Positions 11,654 through 24,268 of a DNA stretch of 64,000 bases are shown one piece after another. The position numbers and the translations under genes are program-made. Position 1 is the stretch's first letter. Every line of letters begins with the position of its first letter. The stretch is from assembly GCF_001659605.2 (NCBI RefSeq), contig NC_035161.2, forward strand, positions 5,164,265-5,228,264, read 5' to 3'. Origin of the DNA: Manihot esculenta (taxonomy: Eukaryota > Streptophyta > Magnoliopsida > Malpighiales > Euphorbiaceae). The notes beneath the pieces are model-generated. The model was given only the letters and a program-made list of their open reading frames with translations. It made no database searches and was not told the origin of the DNA.

Positions 11654-12522
11654 CAATCTTTTGGACAGGCCTGGTTTAGATCGGTAAAGTCTATACACAT
11701 TCTATATTTGCCCTTGGCTTTTTTAACTAACACAGGATTTGCTAACCACTGTGGGTACATGACTTCCCTAATGAACCCCGCCTCTTCTAGTTTCTGCACT
11801 TCCTCCCTGGTAGCTTGCTGCTTCTCCTTCCCAACCACCCTCTTCTTCTTCTTTATCGGCTTTGCCCCGGGGAGAACATTCAACTTGTGGATCATCACCT
11901 CAGGGTCTATTCCTGGCATATTGGATGGCTTCTAGGCGAAACTTGAGGCATGGCTTCTGATCAAGGCCATTATTATCGTTTTCTATTCTTCGGTCAGGCT
12001 AGCGTTGAGGCTGAAAACTTTGTCTATCTCTTCTTCTGATAGTGGGAAGGTTTCCAGTTCCCCCACAGGCTCTGTCCTTGCCTCTTTCTTCTCATCCTTG
12101 ATCTCCATGACCTTTGAGTTGATTCCCTCATCTGTTGAGCTCGATTTCGTCACCGTGGCTAAGTATACTGCCCTTGCTTCCTCCTGACGCCCTCGGACTA
12201 TTCCCACCCCTGCCTCTGTTGGGAATTTCATGGTTAGATACCTAATGTTGGTCACCACCTCGAAGTCGTACAGCATAAGCCTTCCTAGGATTGCGTTGTA
12301 GCTTAACAGGAGCTTCACTACCAAGAACACAATGTAGTGAGTCTGAGATAGGGGTGGCTCTCCCAGAGTCAAGGCCACCTTCACCTTCCCCTCTACGGCC
12401 ACTGGGGTTCCCCCGATCCCTTTCACCAAGGCTTGATCCCGTACCAGCTGCTCCTCTGGTATCCCCATCTGCTCGAAGACCCTGTATGGCAGTAAGTTCA
12501 CTTTGCTTCCATCATCGACCAT
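11654..12522 (-). pseudogene. Protease and reverse transcriptase start of the Tat-type element
   Basis: The segment 12522-11983 carries an aspartic protease-like domain beginning VDDGSKVNLLP (DDGS as active-site loop) and LGRLMLYDF. The segment 11919-11654 carries the start of the reverse transcriptase, with YRMCIDFTDLNQACPKD ending at the insertion point. All pieces share one minus-strand frame with the gag, separated by in-frame stops (for example just left of 11983). No catalytic YxDD motif is present because the RT is cut. Confidence 0.85.
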
Positions 12523-12528
12523 GATCTT

Positions 12529-14379
12529 CTAGACTCGGTAATTGTGAATGACAGCTTTGATGACAAGGGCATCATCATGGGGCATCTGAATGCCATGGGC
12601 GTCTTCAGGGGAGAAAGAGATAACTTTTGGGGAGTGCTCTACTACCTGCAAGACTTCGCTGCTGCTCTCCTCCCCATCTTGGCTTCTTTTCCTTCCCCCT
12701 CTGCTCATCCGGCCTCCAGTCCCTCCGACGATCATGTTAATGGTTCCACTGGAACCATCATTCACTAGACCTGCCCCCTGTCTATGGGGTCTCTCCACTG
12801 TGGGGTTCTGTTGGGGTCTTTCTTCTTTTGGTTTCTTTACAAAATTTTAGAGGTGTCCCCTTTTAATTAGCCTCTCGATCTTACTGATTAGCTAGTAGTA
12901 GTTGTTGGTGTCGTGGCCGTGAGTGCGGTGGTACTGGCAATACTTGTCAGGGTCCCTACTGCTCGCATCTGCTTTCATGGGCTTGGGCCACTGGAGGAAC
13001 TTTTTGTCTTGGACGACCATAAGCACTTTGGCTCTGGAGGCATTGAGGGGGGTTATTGTTTCAGGAACCCGGGGTGGGTACGGCCTTTGTTCTCTCCTAC
13101 CCCAGGGCTGCCTGTACGCCTCTGGGCCTTTATTTTGCCTTCTCTCTGGTCTCTCCGACCTCCTCTCTTCTAGGGCTTTCCCTCTGTCTGCAGCCTCCCT
13201 GGCAAACCTGCTGGTTGTCAAGGCGTCATCTTGCCTTATATACTTCTCCGCTCTCTTCATTAGTTCAACTAGGGAGGTGGGTGGTTTTCTACACAGTGAG
13301 CCAAAGAACTCAGGGGATGTGGTCCCCTTCTGTATAGCCTCTACAGCCCGGCTTTCATCCAGCTCCAGGATCTGCAGGGCTTCCGTGTTAAAACGGGCGA
13401 CATACTCCCTTAGGGACTCATTCTTCCTCTGTCTGACTGTCTCCAAGTAACTAGTCTTTCTCTCAGTCGGTACTCCTACTATGAACCGGCTGATGAAGAT
13501 GGTGGCAAGATCTCCAAAGCTTCTGACGTTTCCAGCCTCCAGACTATTAAACTAAGCCCTTGCTGGCCCGGTGAGTGTTGCGGGGAATACCTTGCACGTC
13601 AAGGCATCCGATAGAGTTTGTAGCTCCATGAATGTCTTGTAGTTGAGAATATGCTCTCTTGGGTTCCTTGCTCCGTCGTATGTCGCCATGGGAGGCATCA
13701 TGAACTTCTTAGGAATTGTCTCCTGTTGGATCCACCCCGAAAAAGGTGAGGATGTGGGCAAAAAGGTCTGGCTATGGTCCTTTGCCCTCAGCTCGGCCAG
13801 GAGCTGCTCCTTCATCTTTTGCAGTTTTTGATCTACGTCTTCCTCCTCCTGTCTCTGCTTCTTCTCCAGGCGTTACCCATCTTTCCATTCTTCACTTTCT
13901 GTCCTCATGGCCGTTCTTGCAAAATAGCTTTATGCCTCATCATTCTCGATGAGTTCCCTCACCCTTATTTCATGAGCCCTAGCTGCTGGCTCCTCCTCCC
14001 TATCAGCTCTTCTACTCCCTTCTCCAGTTTTGTGGCTACTTTGCTGAGGGATTTGGTAGTTAAAGGTGAGTTGAGGTTCTGTGGTATGGGCCCCTTCAAC
14101 TACAGAAAATACATTCAGTGAGGTATTGAGACCCTTCTGCTGCATTATTTGCCCCAGCCAGTGGGCGGTGTTTTGCAGCTGAAGTGCCATGGTTTGGAGT
14201 TTTTGGTTGGAAATGGTGGTTTTGGGTGCGTTCCCTGCCGAGCTCGGCAAAGGGTTAAACAACATTGGTGGTTGGCTAGTGGGGGTTATAGGGCTAGAGA
14301 AAGAGAACTGTTGCCCTTCTTGAGCAGAGCTCAGGTCGTTTGGAGTGTTGATGGTGTGGTTTTCATTGTGGTTTGCCAT
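12529..14379 (-). pseudogene. gag of the Tat-type element (several in-frame stops)
   Basis: The first ATG is at 14379 (MANHNENHTI). A low-complexity N-terminus is followed by a coiled, E/K/Q-rich stretch, then the retrotransposon gag domain with PREHILNYKTFMELQ (about 13680) and RKNESLREYVARFNTEAL (about 13420), and a C-terminal piece ending with DKYCQYHRTHGHDTNN (about 12900), a partial zinc-knuckle-like C..H motif. The frame is open except for stops near 13930, 13549, 13450 and 12890. The stop near 13549 stands where relatives have a tryptophan. Confidence 0.82.
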
Positions 14380-14439
14380 TGTGGATCTCAGTGGATTTTG
14401 CAAGAAAGGAACTCCGATGACGAGAATATCTCCTTCGTT

Positions 14440-14457
14440 CCCACAGACGGCGCCAAT
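14440..14457 (-). other. Primer-binding site of the Tat-type element
   Basis: On the minus strand TGGCGCCGTCTGTGGGA follows the LTR end by a few bases. TGGCGCCGT is the start of the primer site commonly seen in plant Tat/Athila elements; the exact tRNA is not clear to me. Confidence 0.7.
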
Positions 14458-14460
14458 TGA

Positions 14461-14909
14461 TGTTTTGAGATCCAGAAAGTAGGGTTTTATAGTATCTGTG
14501 TAAGCTTAGATGGGAAGGAAGGTGTTTCCCTCTTTTATTCCTTTCCTTTTGTCTGTTAGTGACGTCTAACGGCCTCTCTGCTATGGTGCCACCTGTCTCT
14601 GTCACGCAGGTCCGTACGTACGGAAGCGTCAGAGCCCTTCTCCACGCTAGGCGGCCATTTAATTCCCCCCAACGCGCATGTGGGCAGGACTGCGAAATGA
14701 CTGGGCTTGCAAACTCTCCTCAAGTCATATTACCGGGCTGGGTTTCATTTGCCAGATCTGGACTCGCGGGTGACCCGGCCTGCCTCGCTTATCTTGGTCA
14801 GGTCTTGAGGTACTGGGTAGGTCTGCTTAAGGGGCTTCGTGAGTCTTAGGCCAGCTCAGTCTTTTTGGGCTTACCCTTGTCCAGGGTAGAAGAGATCCAG
14901 CGGTCATCA
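14461..14909 (-). repeat. 5' LTR of the Tat-type element (449 bp)
   Basis: On the minus strand it begins TGATGACCGCTGG and ends CTCAAAACA, giving TG..CA ends, just before the primer site. It is much GC-richer than the spacer to its right, and composition drops sharply at about 14910. The flanking bases ataac (14910-14914) would be one target duplication; the partner is outside the window. Confidence 0.75.
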
Positions 14910-17560
14910 ATAACCTAAAGAAAAGGTAGCCTTAATAGTTAAAAGGTCTTTTGCTATATATTATTTTAACTTAAATATAAATTTATATATTATATTTGTA
15001 ATATATAGGTTATAAAATTTTTAATATATATATATATATTGCAATTTAAATTTTGTACTAAACTTTAGAATAGTTATGTCTTGTTTAATTTTTTTTTTTC
15101 ATAATTTTACTCAATACCGTTAGCTGTATTATAAATATAGTACGTAGCATAATCTAAAAAGATGAGATAAGAAAAGAAAAAAAAAGTAAATAGAGAAAAC
15201 AGATATTGTTTTATTAAAAACTTGTATTAATAGAAAAAAAAGTAATGAAATAGGAATGATTATACTCCATCAGAAATTTTAATCAATAATGTTTGACTAA
15301 GATAAAATTTAGAAAAAATTTAAAAAATGAAAGGTTATTGAATTTTTGAAAATTGAAAAGTCTCAAAAAGAGTTATTTATAATAGCAAAAATCTAATATG
15401 AAAAATTATAAAAGGAATATTAAAAATATAAAATATAAAATTAACTTTTAAACGATTGAATTTTTATTTTAAATTTTGTTATCAGATCTAAGACTCTCGT
15501 TAAATTTTTGAAAGTCATATATATCAAAATTTTCTTTTCGAAAAATTATAGTGGATTTTCAACGAACGTTAATAGTAAAAATTAAATTCGGTTTAATTCT
15601 ATTATAAAATTTAAAATTAATTGTTATGAATCGAGTAGAAATTAAAAACAAATATCATAGTTGTAGTGTTAAGACAAAAAAAAAATAACGAAATTCTTAG
15701 GCACATTAGAAATGAACATAATCCGGTTCAAGTCTATTTTTTCTCCCTCAAAACATTAGTAATGGAAATTTCAATCTACTGCTAAATGAAAAAATTATTA
15801 ATTTAAAAATTTAGTGCAAAATTCATTTGATTTAGCAATGGATTTAAATCCACCGCTAAATGTATTACAAATCTAATATAATTTAGATGTGAAATTTATG
15901 ATTCAAACCATTTAATTTTATTAGACATATGATATTATGATAAATAATAATTCATTGGGGAACAATTTCATGTCCTCCAGTGATAATGCCTTGTGCATAG
16001 TGACAAATCTAAAAATTTAAGGATTATTTTTTGTTTTCAGTGAAATTTTCAATTTTATTTAATTTATAAAAATATTTATTTATATATGTAAAATTTAATT
16101 TTAAATAAAAAATAAAAAAATTTACATATATAAAATTTTACATGCTAAATTAATTTACTCATATTAAATATTGAATATGAGATTTTAAAATTTTTTACTA
16201 TAAATTTTTTACATTATTATCCATTAAAAAATATTATTTAATTTTAATATTTTATTTATATTTAAAAAATTTTTAAATTTTAAATATAACGGTAAATTAT
16301 TAAACTCAATTTTCTATTTAAATTTTTTAAAAATCAAATAGTCCATAAAATCCATTAAATAATCTAACTATTACTCTTAAATTTTTTTCTTTTTACAAAT
16401 TTAAGATTTATTTTCTGAATTTAAATAGTTTAATATATAATTTCAATCACATCAATGGAGGTAAATAAAAATAATTTCACTTCTTAATAATAAAAAAGTA
16501 GTGTATATAGATAAATTAGATTAAATATATATTTACACTAAGCAGTAATGTTAACATACTCTAAATTTTTATAAAATAATAAAATTTAATACTTTTTTAA
16601 GAATGGTTAATTTATATTTAATTATCATAATTTTTATAATTTTAAATGTTCAAAAGGTTAATTTAATTTCAACTATTGCGGAATTTAAATATATATAAGT
16701 AAATAAATTAAATAATTAGTGAATAATTTACCTTATAAATATTTTAAAAATAAAAAAAAATAAACAGAATATATAAAGTTAAAATACGTAAATTTTTTAA
16801 ATTAAAAAAAATAGAGAAGAAAAAAGAGTGTTAAAAATTTATTTATAAGATAATTATTATTAGATTTCTGAATTTTTAAAAATTTTAATAATTTTTAATT
16901 TTATAAAAATCACACGATTAAAATATTTATATATCTTATAAAATCATGTTTAGTCAAAATAACGATTAATCAAATTATTTTACTTTTTAATTAGAGAGAA
17001 TAAATAGTATAAATATTTAAATGATACATATAATTAAAATTATATAAATTAAATGATATAAATATTTAAGACATGTTAATGAATTTATAAAGATCAAAAA
17101 ATTTATTTTATAAAATATAAAAATATTTTAATTGAATAATTTTTAAATAGAATAAAATGATATTTTTTAAAAAAATTTAAAAACTAAATGATATTTTTCC
17201 TTTTATTTATCTAGAATTAATAAAAATTATATAAATACTCTTATAAAAATTTCAAAAAGTTCAGGGGGCATACTTGATCCTTCACTGAGTTGTGCATTGT
17301 CACTAATCTACCTCCTCTGTCCCTAGGGTAGAGAATGGTCTCACATCGATGAGTGAGATCGTAAATGTTAATTTTTATTTTTTTAACAGATTATGAGCTT
17401 GAACCAGAAATTTTTTTAATCAGGATTTGCTGAATCATACCAATTGTTTATATATACTTTAAAAATGATTTTGTGCATCCGTTTGAGTGGATTTTTTCTT
17501 ATATTTACATGTTTAAATCTCAAATTTTTAAAATTTTTTCGCGTAAAATCTTAATAAGGA
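14910..17560. other. AT-rich spacer with a dispersed repeat
   Basis: No gene is seen. From about 15990 to 17290 the sequence is a diverged relative of 29380-30450, same strand, including matching stretches near aatatgagattttaaaat and an end at caaaaagtt(c/t)aggg. The rest is AT-rich sequence without open frames. Confidence 0.6.
15990..17290 (+). repeat. AT-rich dispersed repeat, copy A
   Basis: It shares long colinear similarity by eye with 29380-30450: start near gtgaaattttcaattttatttaa, middle near atttaattatcataatttttat, end near atttcaaaaagttcagg. The type of element is not recognised; no clear terminal repeats or coding were found. Confidence 0.6.
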
Positions 17561-17568
17561 GTGCATAG

Positions 17569-18040
17569 TAGGGGTGAGTATTCGGTCGGTTCGGTTTAAA
17601 ATCGAATCGAACCGAATAAACTGAAAATCGAAATTTTAGTGTTTATGAAAACCGAATCGAACTGATTTTGGTCAGAAACCGAATCGAACCGAACCGGTCT
17701 GATTCAATTTGATTCGGTTCGGTTTGATCGGTTTTCAATTTTTAATAATTTTTTTATTTTTTACACTTTATTTTTAGTATTTTAAAATTAAATTAAAATA
17801 TTTTAATATTAATATGATTTAATTTCTCTATATTATTGAAAAAACATATTATTATTACTAATCGGTTCGGTTCGGTTTTTTTGATTTTTTTCTGATCAAA
17901 ACCGAACCGAATCGAAATAACTGAAATTTATGAAATTAAAAATCGAATCGAACCGAAATATATAAAAAACCGAACCAAAATTTCAAATCAGTTCGATTCG
18001 GTCGGTTTTTTCAGTTTGAACCAAATACTGCTCACCCCTA
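17569..18040. mobile_element. hAT-like MITE, copy 1 (472 bp)
   Basis: The ends are TAGGGGTGAG and CTCACCCCTA, perfect 10-base inverted repeats. Flanks gtgcatag (17561-17568) and atgcaca g (18041-18048) match at 6 of 8 bases, as an aged 8-bp target duplication. Both arms are rich in TCGGTT/AACCGA words that can pair with each other. No transposase is encoded. Confidence 0.85.
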
Positions 18041-18049
18041 ATGCACAGA

Positions 18050-18554
18050 GTTGATTGTTGGTGGTATTTTATAAGGACTTTTGCTTTATTTTTACTTTTA
18101 TACATGTTGCATGAAAACCGAGCCTCTTTGGCCACCTCCACAAGCAGGTTTGACAATGACAGCCTCCTCATCAGAGCGATTATGCCAATGCTATCTCTAG
18201 GCATCTCCTATTATAGTTAGGATATTTTTTGTTTTGATTGGACTTGTATTTAGAATTGGGTTTGGGTTTAATTAACTTTTTTTTATCTTTGTCATGCTTG
18301 TTTATTATTTTAGATTTACAATCCTAACTTACTTTGATATCATGATATGTGGAGTCCGAGATGTTTTAATCTTAAACTCTATTTGATATATTAGCAGTTT
18401 TAGTTCATTTTCTCTCCATATTCGATGTTCTTCGCCGGAGCATAATGGTGCCGATTCACGTGTTGATGCAATATTTGTAGTGAATTTAGATTGGTCTGCG
18501 GCAAATAAGGGTGTTACCTCCCTTATATTTCTATTTCGACAGAGCCACCGTCTT
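18050..18554. other. Spacer between hAT-like MITEs
   Basis: Sequence of intermediate GC content. It holds short open frames on both strands, but I recognise none as a gene. Confidence 0.5.
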
Positions 18555-19017
18555 TAGGGGTGAGCATTCGGTCAGTTCGATTTAAAATCGAATCGAACCG
18601 AATAAATTGAAAAATTAAAATTTTATTATTTATAAAAATCAAACCGAATCGATTTTAGTCAGAAACCGAATCGAACCGAACCGGTCTGATTCGATTCGAT
18701 TCGGTTTGGTTTGATCAGTTTCGATTTTTAATAAATTTTTTATTTTTTACACTTTATTTTTAATATTTTAAAATTTAATTAAAATATTTTAATTTTAATA
18801 TGATTTAATTTCTCTATATTATTAAAAAAATATATTATTATCACTAATCGATTCGATTCAATTTTTTTCTGATCAAAACCGAACTGAATCAAAATAACCG
18901 AAATTTCTGAAATTAAAAATCAAACCGAATTGAAATGTATAAAAAATCGAACCAAATTTTTAAATCGATTCGATTCAATCAATTTTTTTGATTTGAACCA
19001 AATACTGCTCACTCCTA
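18555..19017. mobile_element. hAT-like MITE, copy 2 (463 bp)
   Basis: The ends are TAGGGGTGAG and CTCACTCCTA, flanked by accgtctt (18547-18554) and accgtctg (19018-19025), a 7/8 match. It aligns closely with copy 1 throughout, so both come from one family and inserted independently. Confidence 0.87.
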
Positions 19018-19025
19018 ACCGTCTG

Positions 19026-20263
19026 TGTGAATGTTACCCCGTTGAAAAACGGAAATGATAGACACATATAATCCAAACCTTGAATTTGCTTCTTCATCTT
19101 CCTAGCCATGGAGGGCTCCACCTTTGATTCGTCAATTATCACAAGAAGTGCATACATATTTGCACTTTTTTTTAATTATAAATTACTCTGTTAATTCATT
19201 GCTTTTTCAAAATATTAAAAAATGATGAAGATTGTCAGGATATGTTTTAATTAATTTTGTTAATGTGAACGTTATGACATATCAACAACTAGGTGCATAT
19301 TAGTGTCAATTCAAAAACACTAATTTCACGTGAAGAAGTAAAAAGCCATATTAGACTTGATGCAAAAGAAAGTATTAGATATCCTATCAAAACAAATTAT
19401 AGAAAGTAATCCTACTAAAGCCCTATTCTTTTTTCAAAAATTAACTTGTATATTTAAAGTAATTTTGTCAGTCTCTTACCGTCCAAATCAAAAAGACTTC
19501 CAATAATTTGATAAAAGTCTACATCACGCGAAACTCAAATAAATTAAGGTTTGAATTTATTAACGACCCAATAAAATTTAAAAAAATTTAGGGTAGACGA
19601 ATCCCATCAATCGCGTTTATATGAAAATAAAGTCCGTAATAATAGAGATTACGTCTAAAAGGGTTAAGAAAAATTAAATAGTAATACGATGAAAATCAAT
19701 ATTTCATATTCACTTACAGTTTATCCATGTGAATGTAACAAATGAATAAGAATGTAATATAGAAAAGGCACACTTAAAAAGACAAAAAGACCTGAAAATT
19801 ATAAAGGGAGAATAATAAAACAAAAACTAAACACACCTGAATCCATTTTGAATTTAATTTGTTTCACATTGTTTTATTATAACTTTAAAAATAAAAATAA
19901 AAATAAATTTATATATAAAAAAGTTAATAGTTTTAATAAGATTCTGAAATTTTAGAATATGTATTTCTAAAAAAAAATATATTTTCGTTAAAAATACTTA
20001 ATTTTCACATTAATTATGAAAATATTTTCTAATAATTAATTTTTTTAAATGTTATAAAAATCATAAAATAAAGAAACACTTTTCTAAAAAAAGGATTTTC
20101 TGTGAAACAAACAACATTTAAAACTTCATTTATTTCCCAAAACATATTCTTAAAAGAAAAAAATATTTATATTTTCCGATATTTAAAACAATCAATTAAA
20201 ATAATTTCTTACTCGATGAGAAAATTAACTCATTTTCAAGGGTTTACATATCTTGACAATCTT
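19026..20263. other. AT-rich spacer
   Basis: No gene is seen. Part of it (about 19850-20110) resembles 45850-46140, with tattttc and aaaacaaa words in the same order, suggesting a further old dispersed repeat. Confidence 0.5.
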
Positions 20264-20271
20264 ATTAACAT

Positions 20272-20790
20272 TAGGGCTGAGCGTAAATCGGTTTAAATCG
20301 AAAAATCGAACCGAACCGATCGATTTCAGTTTAATAATTCGGTTAATCGAAAAGTTCGGTTCGGTTCGGTTAATATTTTTCAACTTATTCGGTTTTCAAT
20401 TCGATTCAGTTTAAACGTGTTAAATAACCGAAAAACTGAAAAACCGATTTTTAATATATTTTTATTATTTAAAACACTAGTTTGATTTATATTTTTAAAT
20501 TTTATATGGATTTATATGAATTTTTTAAATATTATTCTTATATATTCAGATAATTTTTATTGATAAATTTATGTGAAATATTTATTGAATTATTTTACTG
20601 AAATTAGAAGAAAAAAATTTAAAAAAAATACAGATTTCGGTTTGAATCGAATCAAACCGAACCGATTTTTATCGGTTCGATTCGGTTCGATTATATTTTT
20701 ATAATCGATTTTTAATATTTTTACAATTCGATTTTCAATTTTTTCGGTTCGGTTCGATTCGAAACCGAACCGACCGATTGCACAGCCCTG
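20272..20790. mobile_element. hAT-like MITE, copy 3, related subfamily (519 bp)
   Basis: Terminal inverted repeats (T/C)AGGGCTG are flanked by a perfect 8-bp duplication ATTAACAT at 20264-20271 and 20791-20798. The arms again consist of GGTTCG/CGAACC words. The perfect flank makes this the clearest hAT assignment of the three. Confidence 0.9.
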
Positions 20791-20798
20791 ATTAACAT

Positions 20799-21679
20799 AG
20801 TTCTCTCCTTAATTTATTATTTTAAACGTAATTAAATAATTTAAAATTTTAAAAATATCTCTTTAAAAAATATTTTTTTTCACATATATAAATTGATTTG
20901 AACAAAACAGATAAAGCTAGACTTTGCTTTTTACCGTCTGAACTATTGTTTTCGTGGCTTGCTTTCATATTCTTATCGAATTAAATAAGTGACATGCATG
21001 CCATGTGACCTTTGAAAAGTAAGGTTATTGTACCTTATTCATTGTTTTGAATGATTTGGCCTCCTAAAGTTAGAGTGCATAATCTTCATTTGTTTGCTTG
21101 AAAGGAAGTCGAAATCGAAATCGAAAAAAATATGGGTATTTAATTGGTCTGTTAAATTTTAAATTAAATTAATAAAAAAATTTTATATCACATGCAACTC
21201 TGGTTAAAATTAATTTTAGAAATTGATTGTATCATTAAAAAATTGAAAGAATTAGTTTTTATTCAATAAATTCTGATGATATAGCATTAAAGTTATTAGA
21301 AAATTATGAAAAAAAATTATCTGGACTCTAATAAAATTCAAAGAATAGATTTAATTATTTAAAATTAAAAAATGAAATTAATATTGTGAAAAATATAAAA
21401 AATAAACGACTTTTTAAATATATCAAAATTTTTTAGCGGTATACAGTTGTTAAGTTTACTCGGTAGAAATTTCTATATTTAATAATTAATAAATTGGTAT
21501 CAATAAAGGTTTTTATTGAAAAAAGGGGTTTGAATTTTTTTTTAAAAAAAAATTAACATTTTTAATGAGGATTTCGATACTTCTTTCATCAATTGATAGC
21601 AAGACCAAGATGATGGTAAATTAAGGATTGTGATAATCGTGGCATTGCATTCAATCTCCATTAATTGAATCCCTCATTA
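20799..21679. other. AT-rich spacer
   Basis: No gene or clear repeat is seen. Confidence 0.5.
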
Positions 21680-21688
21680 AAATATTAA

Positions 21689-22633
21689 GGGAGATTTACA
21701 ATTTAATCCCTGAATATTGCCATTATTAACAAGTCAGTCTCTATATTTTTAAAAACCTATTAAAACATCCTTATATTTTCTTTCCATCAACGAAATAGTC
21801 CTTCCGTCATTTTTTCCGTTAAAATTAGATAAAGGAGGAGAGAGAAAAATTTTAAAATCCAATTTTACCCTCAAATAAAATCTCTTATTTAGTCCTTGGA
21901 TATTGCCATTATTAACAAGTTAGTCCCTATATTTTTAGAAATCTATTAAAACGTCCTTATCTTTTCTCACATCTATTAAAATGTCCTTATTGTTTCTTTT
22001 CGTCAACAAAATAGTCCCTCCTCCTCCTCCTCCTCCTCCTCCTCCTCCTCTTCCTCCTCCAAAAAGAAGAAGAAGATGATGATGATGAAGGAGAAGGAGA
22101 AGAAGAAGATGATGATGAAGAAGAAGAAGGAGAAGGAGAAGGAGAAGGAGAAGGAGAAGAAGGAGGAGGAGGAGAAGAAAAAGAAGAAAAAGAAGAAAAA
22201 AAAGAAGAAGAAGAAGAAGAAGAAGAAAAAGGAGGAGAAGGAGAAGAAGAAGAAGAAGAAGAAAAAGAAGAAAAAAAAGAAGAAGAAGAAGAAGAAAAAG
22301 AAGAAAAAAAAGAAGAAGAAGAAGAAGAAGAAGGAGAAGAAGAAGAAGCAGAAGCAGAAGAAGCAGAAGAAAAAGAAGAAGAAGAAAAAGCAGAAGCAGA
22401 AGAAGCAAGAAGAAGAAAAGGAAGGAGAAGGAGGAGGAGGAGGAAGAGGAAGAAGAGGAGGAAAAGAAAAGAGGGTAATTTGGTCTTTTACTATATTTTT
22501 AACGGCAAAAATAGACAGAAGGACTATTTCGTTGACGGAGAGAAAAGATGAGGACGTTTTAATAGGTTTCTAAAAATACAGGGACTGACTTATTAATAAT
22601 GGTAATATTCATGGACTAAATTGTAAATCTCCT
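21689..22633. mobile_element. Mutator-like MITE with expanded purine microsatellite (945 bp)
   Basis: Inverted ends starting (g/a)GGAGATTTACAATTTA extend for roughly 140 bp with mismatches. The flanks are a perfect 9-bp duplication AAATATTAA at 21680-21688 and 22634-22642, typical of Mutator-like elements. The left arm is partly duplicated (about 21700-21800 and 21892-22013). The loop is a pyrimidine run (22015-22060) followed by a purine-rich tract to about 22476. Nothing in it is plausibly protein-coding. Confidence 0.88.
22015..22476. repeat. (CCT)n then (GAA/GGA)n microsatellite; 232 pure purines at 22117-22348
   Basis: Pyrimidines only from 22015 to 22060, then almost only purines to 22476, with an uninterrupted purine run of about 232 bases. 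Apparent Lys/Glu or Leu open frames across it come from the repeat alone. Confidence 0.95.
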
Positions 22634-22642
22634 AAATATTAA

Positions 22643-24268
22643 AACCGTAATTTTTTTTTTCAATTGAATATGAAAAATTAAAAAAATAAAATTTGAGATC
22701 TTTTATATTTATTCAGATATATTTATCATCATACTAAATCATACTAAATCAATGAATGTAAATCATAAATATTTAATTCCTAACGTTTTATAAATTATAA
22801 TTATTTAATAAAATATAGCTATTAAATCCTTGAAATTTATAAAAGATATTTAGGAAAAATGATGCATTCAGAAAAGGAAATCATTTACTATTGATTTGTC
22901 ACGTTGAACGTGACAAATAAGTATATCCGATAATTATATGTATAAAGATTAGATATTATTATCTCTATCCTATAATATCTGTGATTTAAAGCTTATTTAC
23001 TCAAATAAATAAATTTAATTAACAATCTTAATTTAAAAAAAAATAATAATAATAATTTATCTAAAATACCCATTAAATAATCATATTTTTTTCATATATT
23101 AATATTAAATGACTTAAATACTAATAAAGATATATATAATAAATAAAAATTAATGATATCTTAAAATTCTATAATTTAAAATTTTAAAAAAATCTTTAAA
23201 ATAATAATTATTGTGAGACAAAATTAATAATTATTGATTATGATATAATTTATATGAGCATGTCTTAATCAATAATTATAATATAATCATGGTACCAGTT
23301 CAAACAAAAATTGCTATCATTAATACAATTCTTTTTATTAATTTTTTTAATTATATTTATTTTAAATATATTAAAAATTTTATTAAAAATTATTTTTTTA
23401 AAAAATAATATAAAATTAAATAAAATTATAATAATTAACTTTTTATTATTAAATTAGAGTGTTCGGATCTTTTATAATATAAAATTAACCGTAATTTTAT
23501 AGATTCGGATACTCTAATAAAATCGATAGAATGCAGGTTTTTTTTTTATGAATGGATTCGTATATTAATTTATTGAATTTTTATAAAGTTATTATATTTT
23601 ATAATGACATTTTATAATTTATTTTAAACGATTATTATACTGTATTATTAAATTTAATTTATAAAAAAATTAAATACAATATTATAATGAGATTCATATA
23701 AAAAAATAAATATAATTTATATATTTATATTTTAAATTTAGTATAGATCTAATCTAGATAAGAATAGAGATTTTTTCTAGCTTATTCAAAACATGAGTGC
23801 TATATTCCCTTCAAGTTTTGTTTTTGAGAGAGAGACGGGCATCCTGGCTTTTGCATTCAAGGCAGTCCTTTTTATTAATGGCAGGTCCAGAGAATTAAAG
23901 ATGGATTGTTGATTGGCATGAGAAACCCGAAGAAAGCGTGTACAACTCATCTCCTTTCAATTTAAGAATACTACTATCGAAATATTCATTGTAAAAATCA
24001 AATAGGGTCAATTAATATATACACATAATTAATGGTAATAAAAATATCAATTTTTATATAAATTTAAAATAATTTATATTAAATATTTGATATTTTAAAT
24101 ATATATTTTGTATTCATATGCTTAATACGGTCGTAAGTGTATTTAAGTAAATTTGAGAGATTTCAGTTTCTACTGTTTCAATCTCTAATTTTCAGTTCAA
24201 TAAAAAAACATGGACATTTTATTTATAAAATTAAAATTCTTAACACTTAATTAAATGGTAGTTTATAA
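22643..24268. other. AT-rich spacer
   Basis: No gene is seen. It consists of A/T-dominated sequence with short, non-coding frames. Confidence 0.5.

Larger units (their letters stand above)
11654..14909 (-). mobile_element. Tat-lineage Ty3/gypsy element, 5' portion, cut by the Tekay-like insertion
   Basis: Reading leftward: 5' LTR (14909 to 14461), primer site (about 14457-14440), gag, protease and the first part of reverse transcriptase. The coding is then interrupted at 11654 by the Tekay-like LTR. The PGAKPIKKKKR and DFTDLNQACPKD motifs are typical of the Tat/Ogre/Retand branch. The remaining pol and 3' LTR should lie left of the window, beyond the Tekay 5' LTR. Confidence 0.87.

Noticed and set aside
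22015..22476. CRISPR-like or satellite array
   Set aside because: The repeats are 3-base microsatellites without unique spacers, and this is plant nuclear DNA.
22076..22573. Long Lys/Glu open frame (+) and Leu-rich open frame (-)
   Set aside because: Both are products of the GAA/CTT microsatellite inside a MITE, with no start context or domain.
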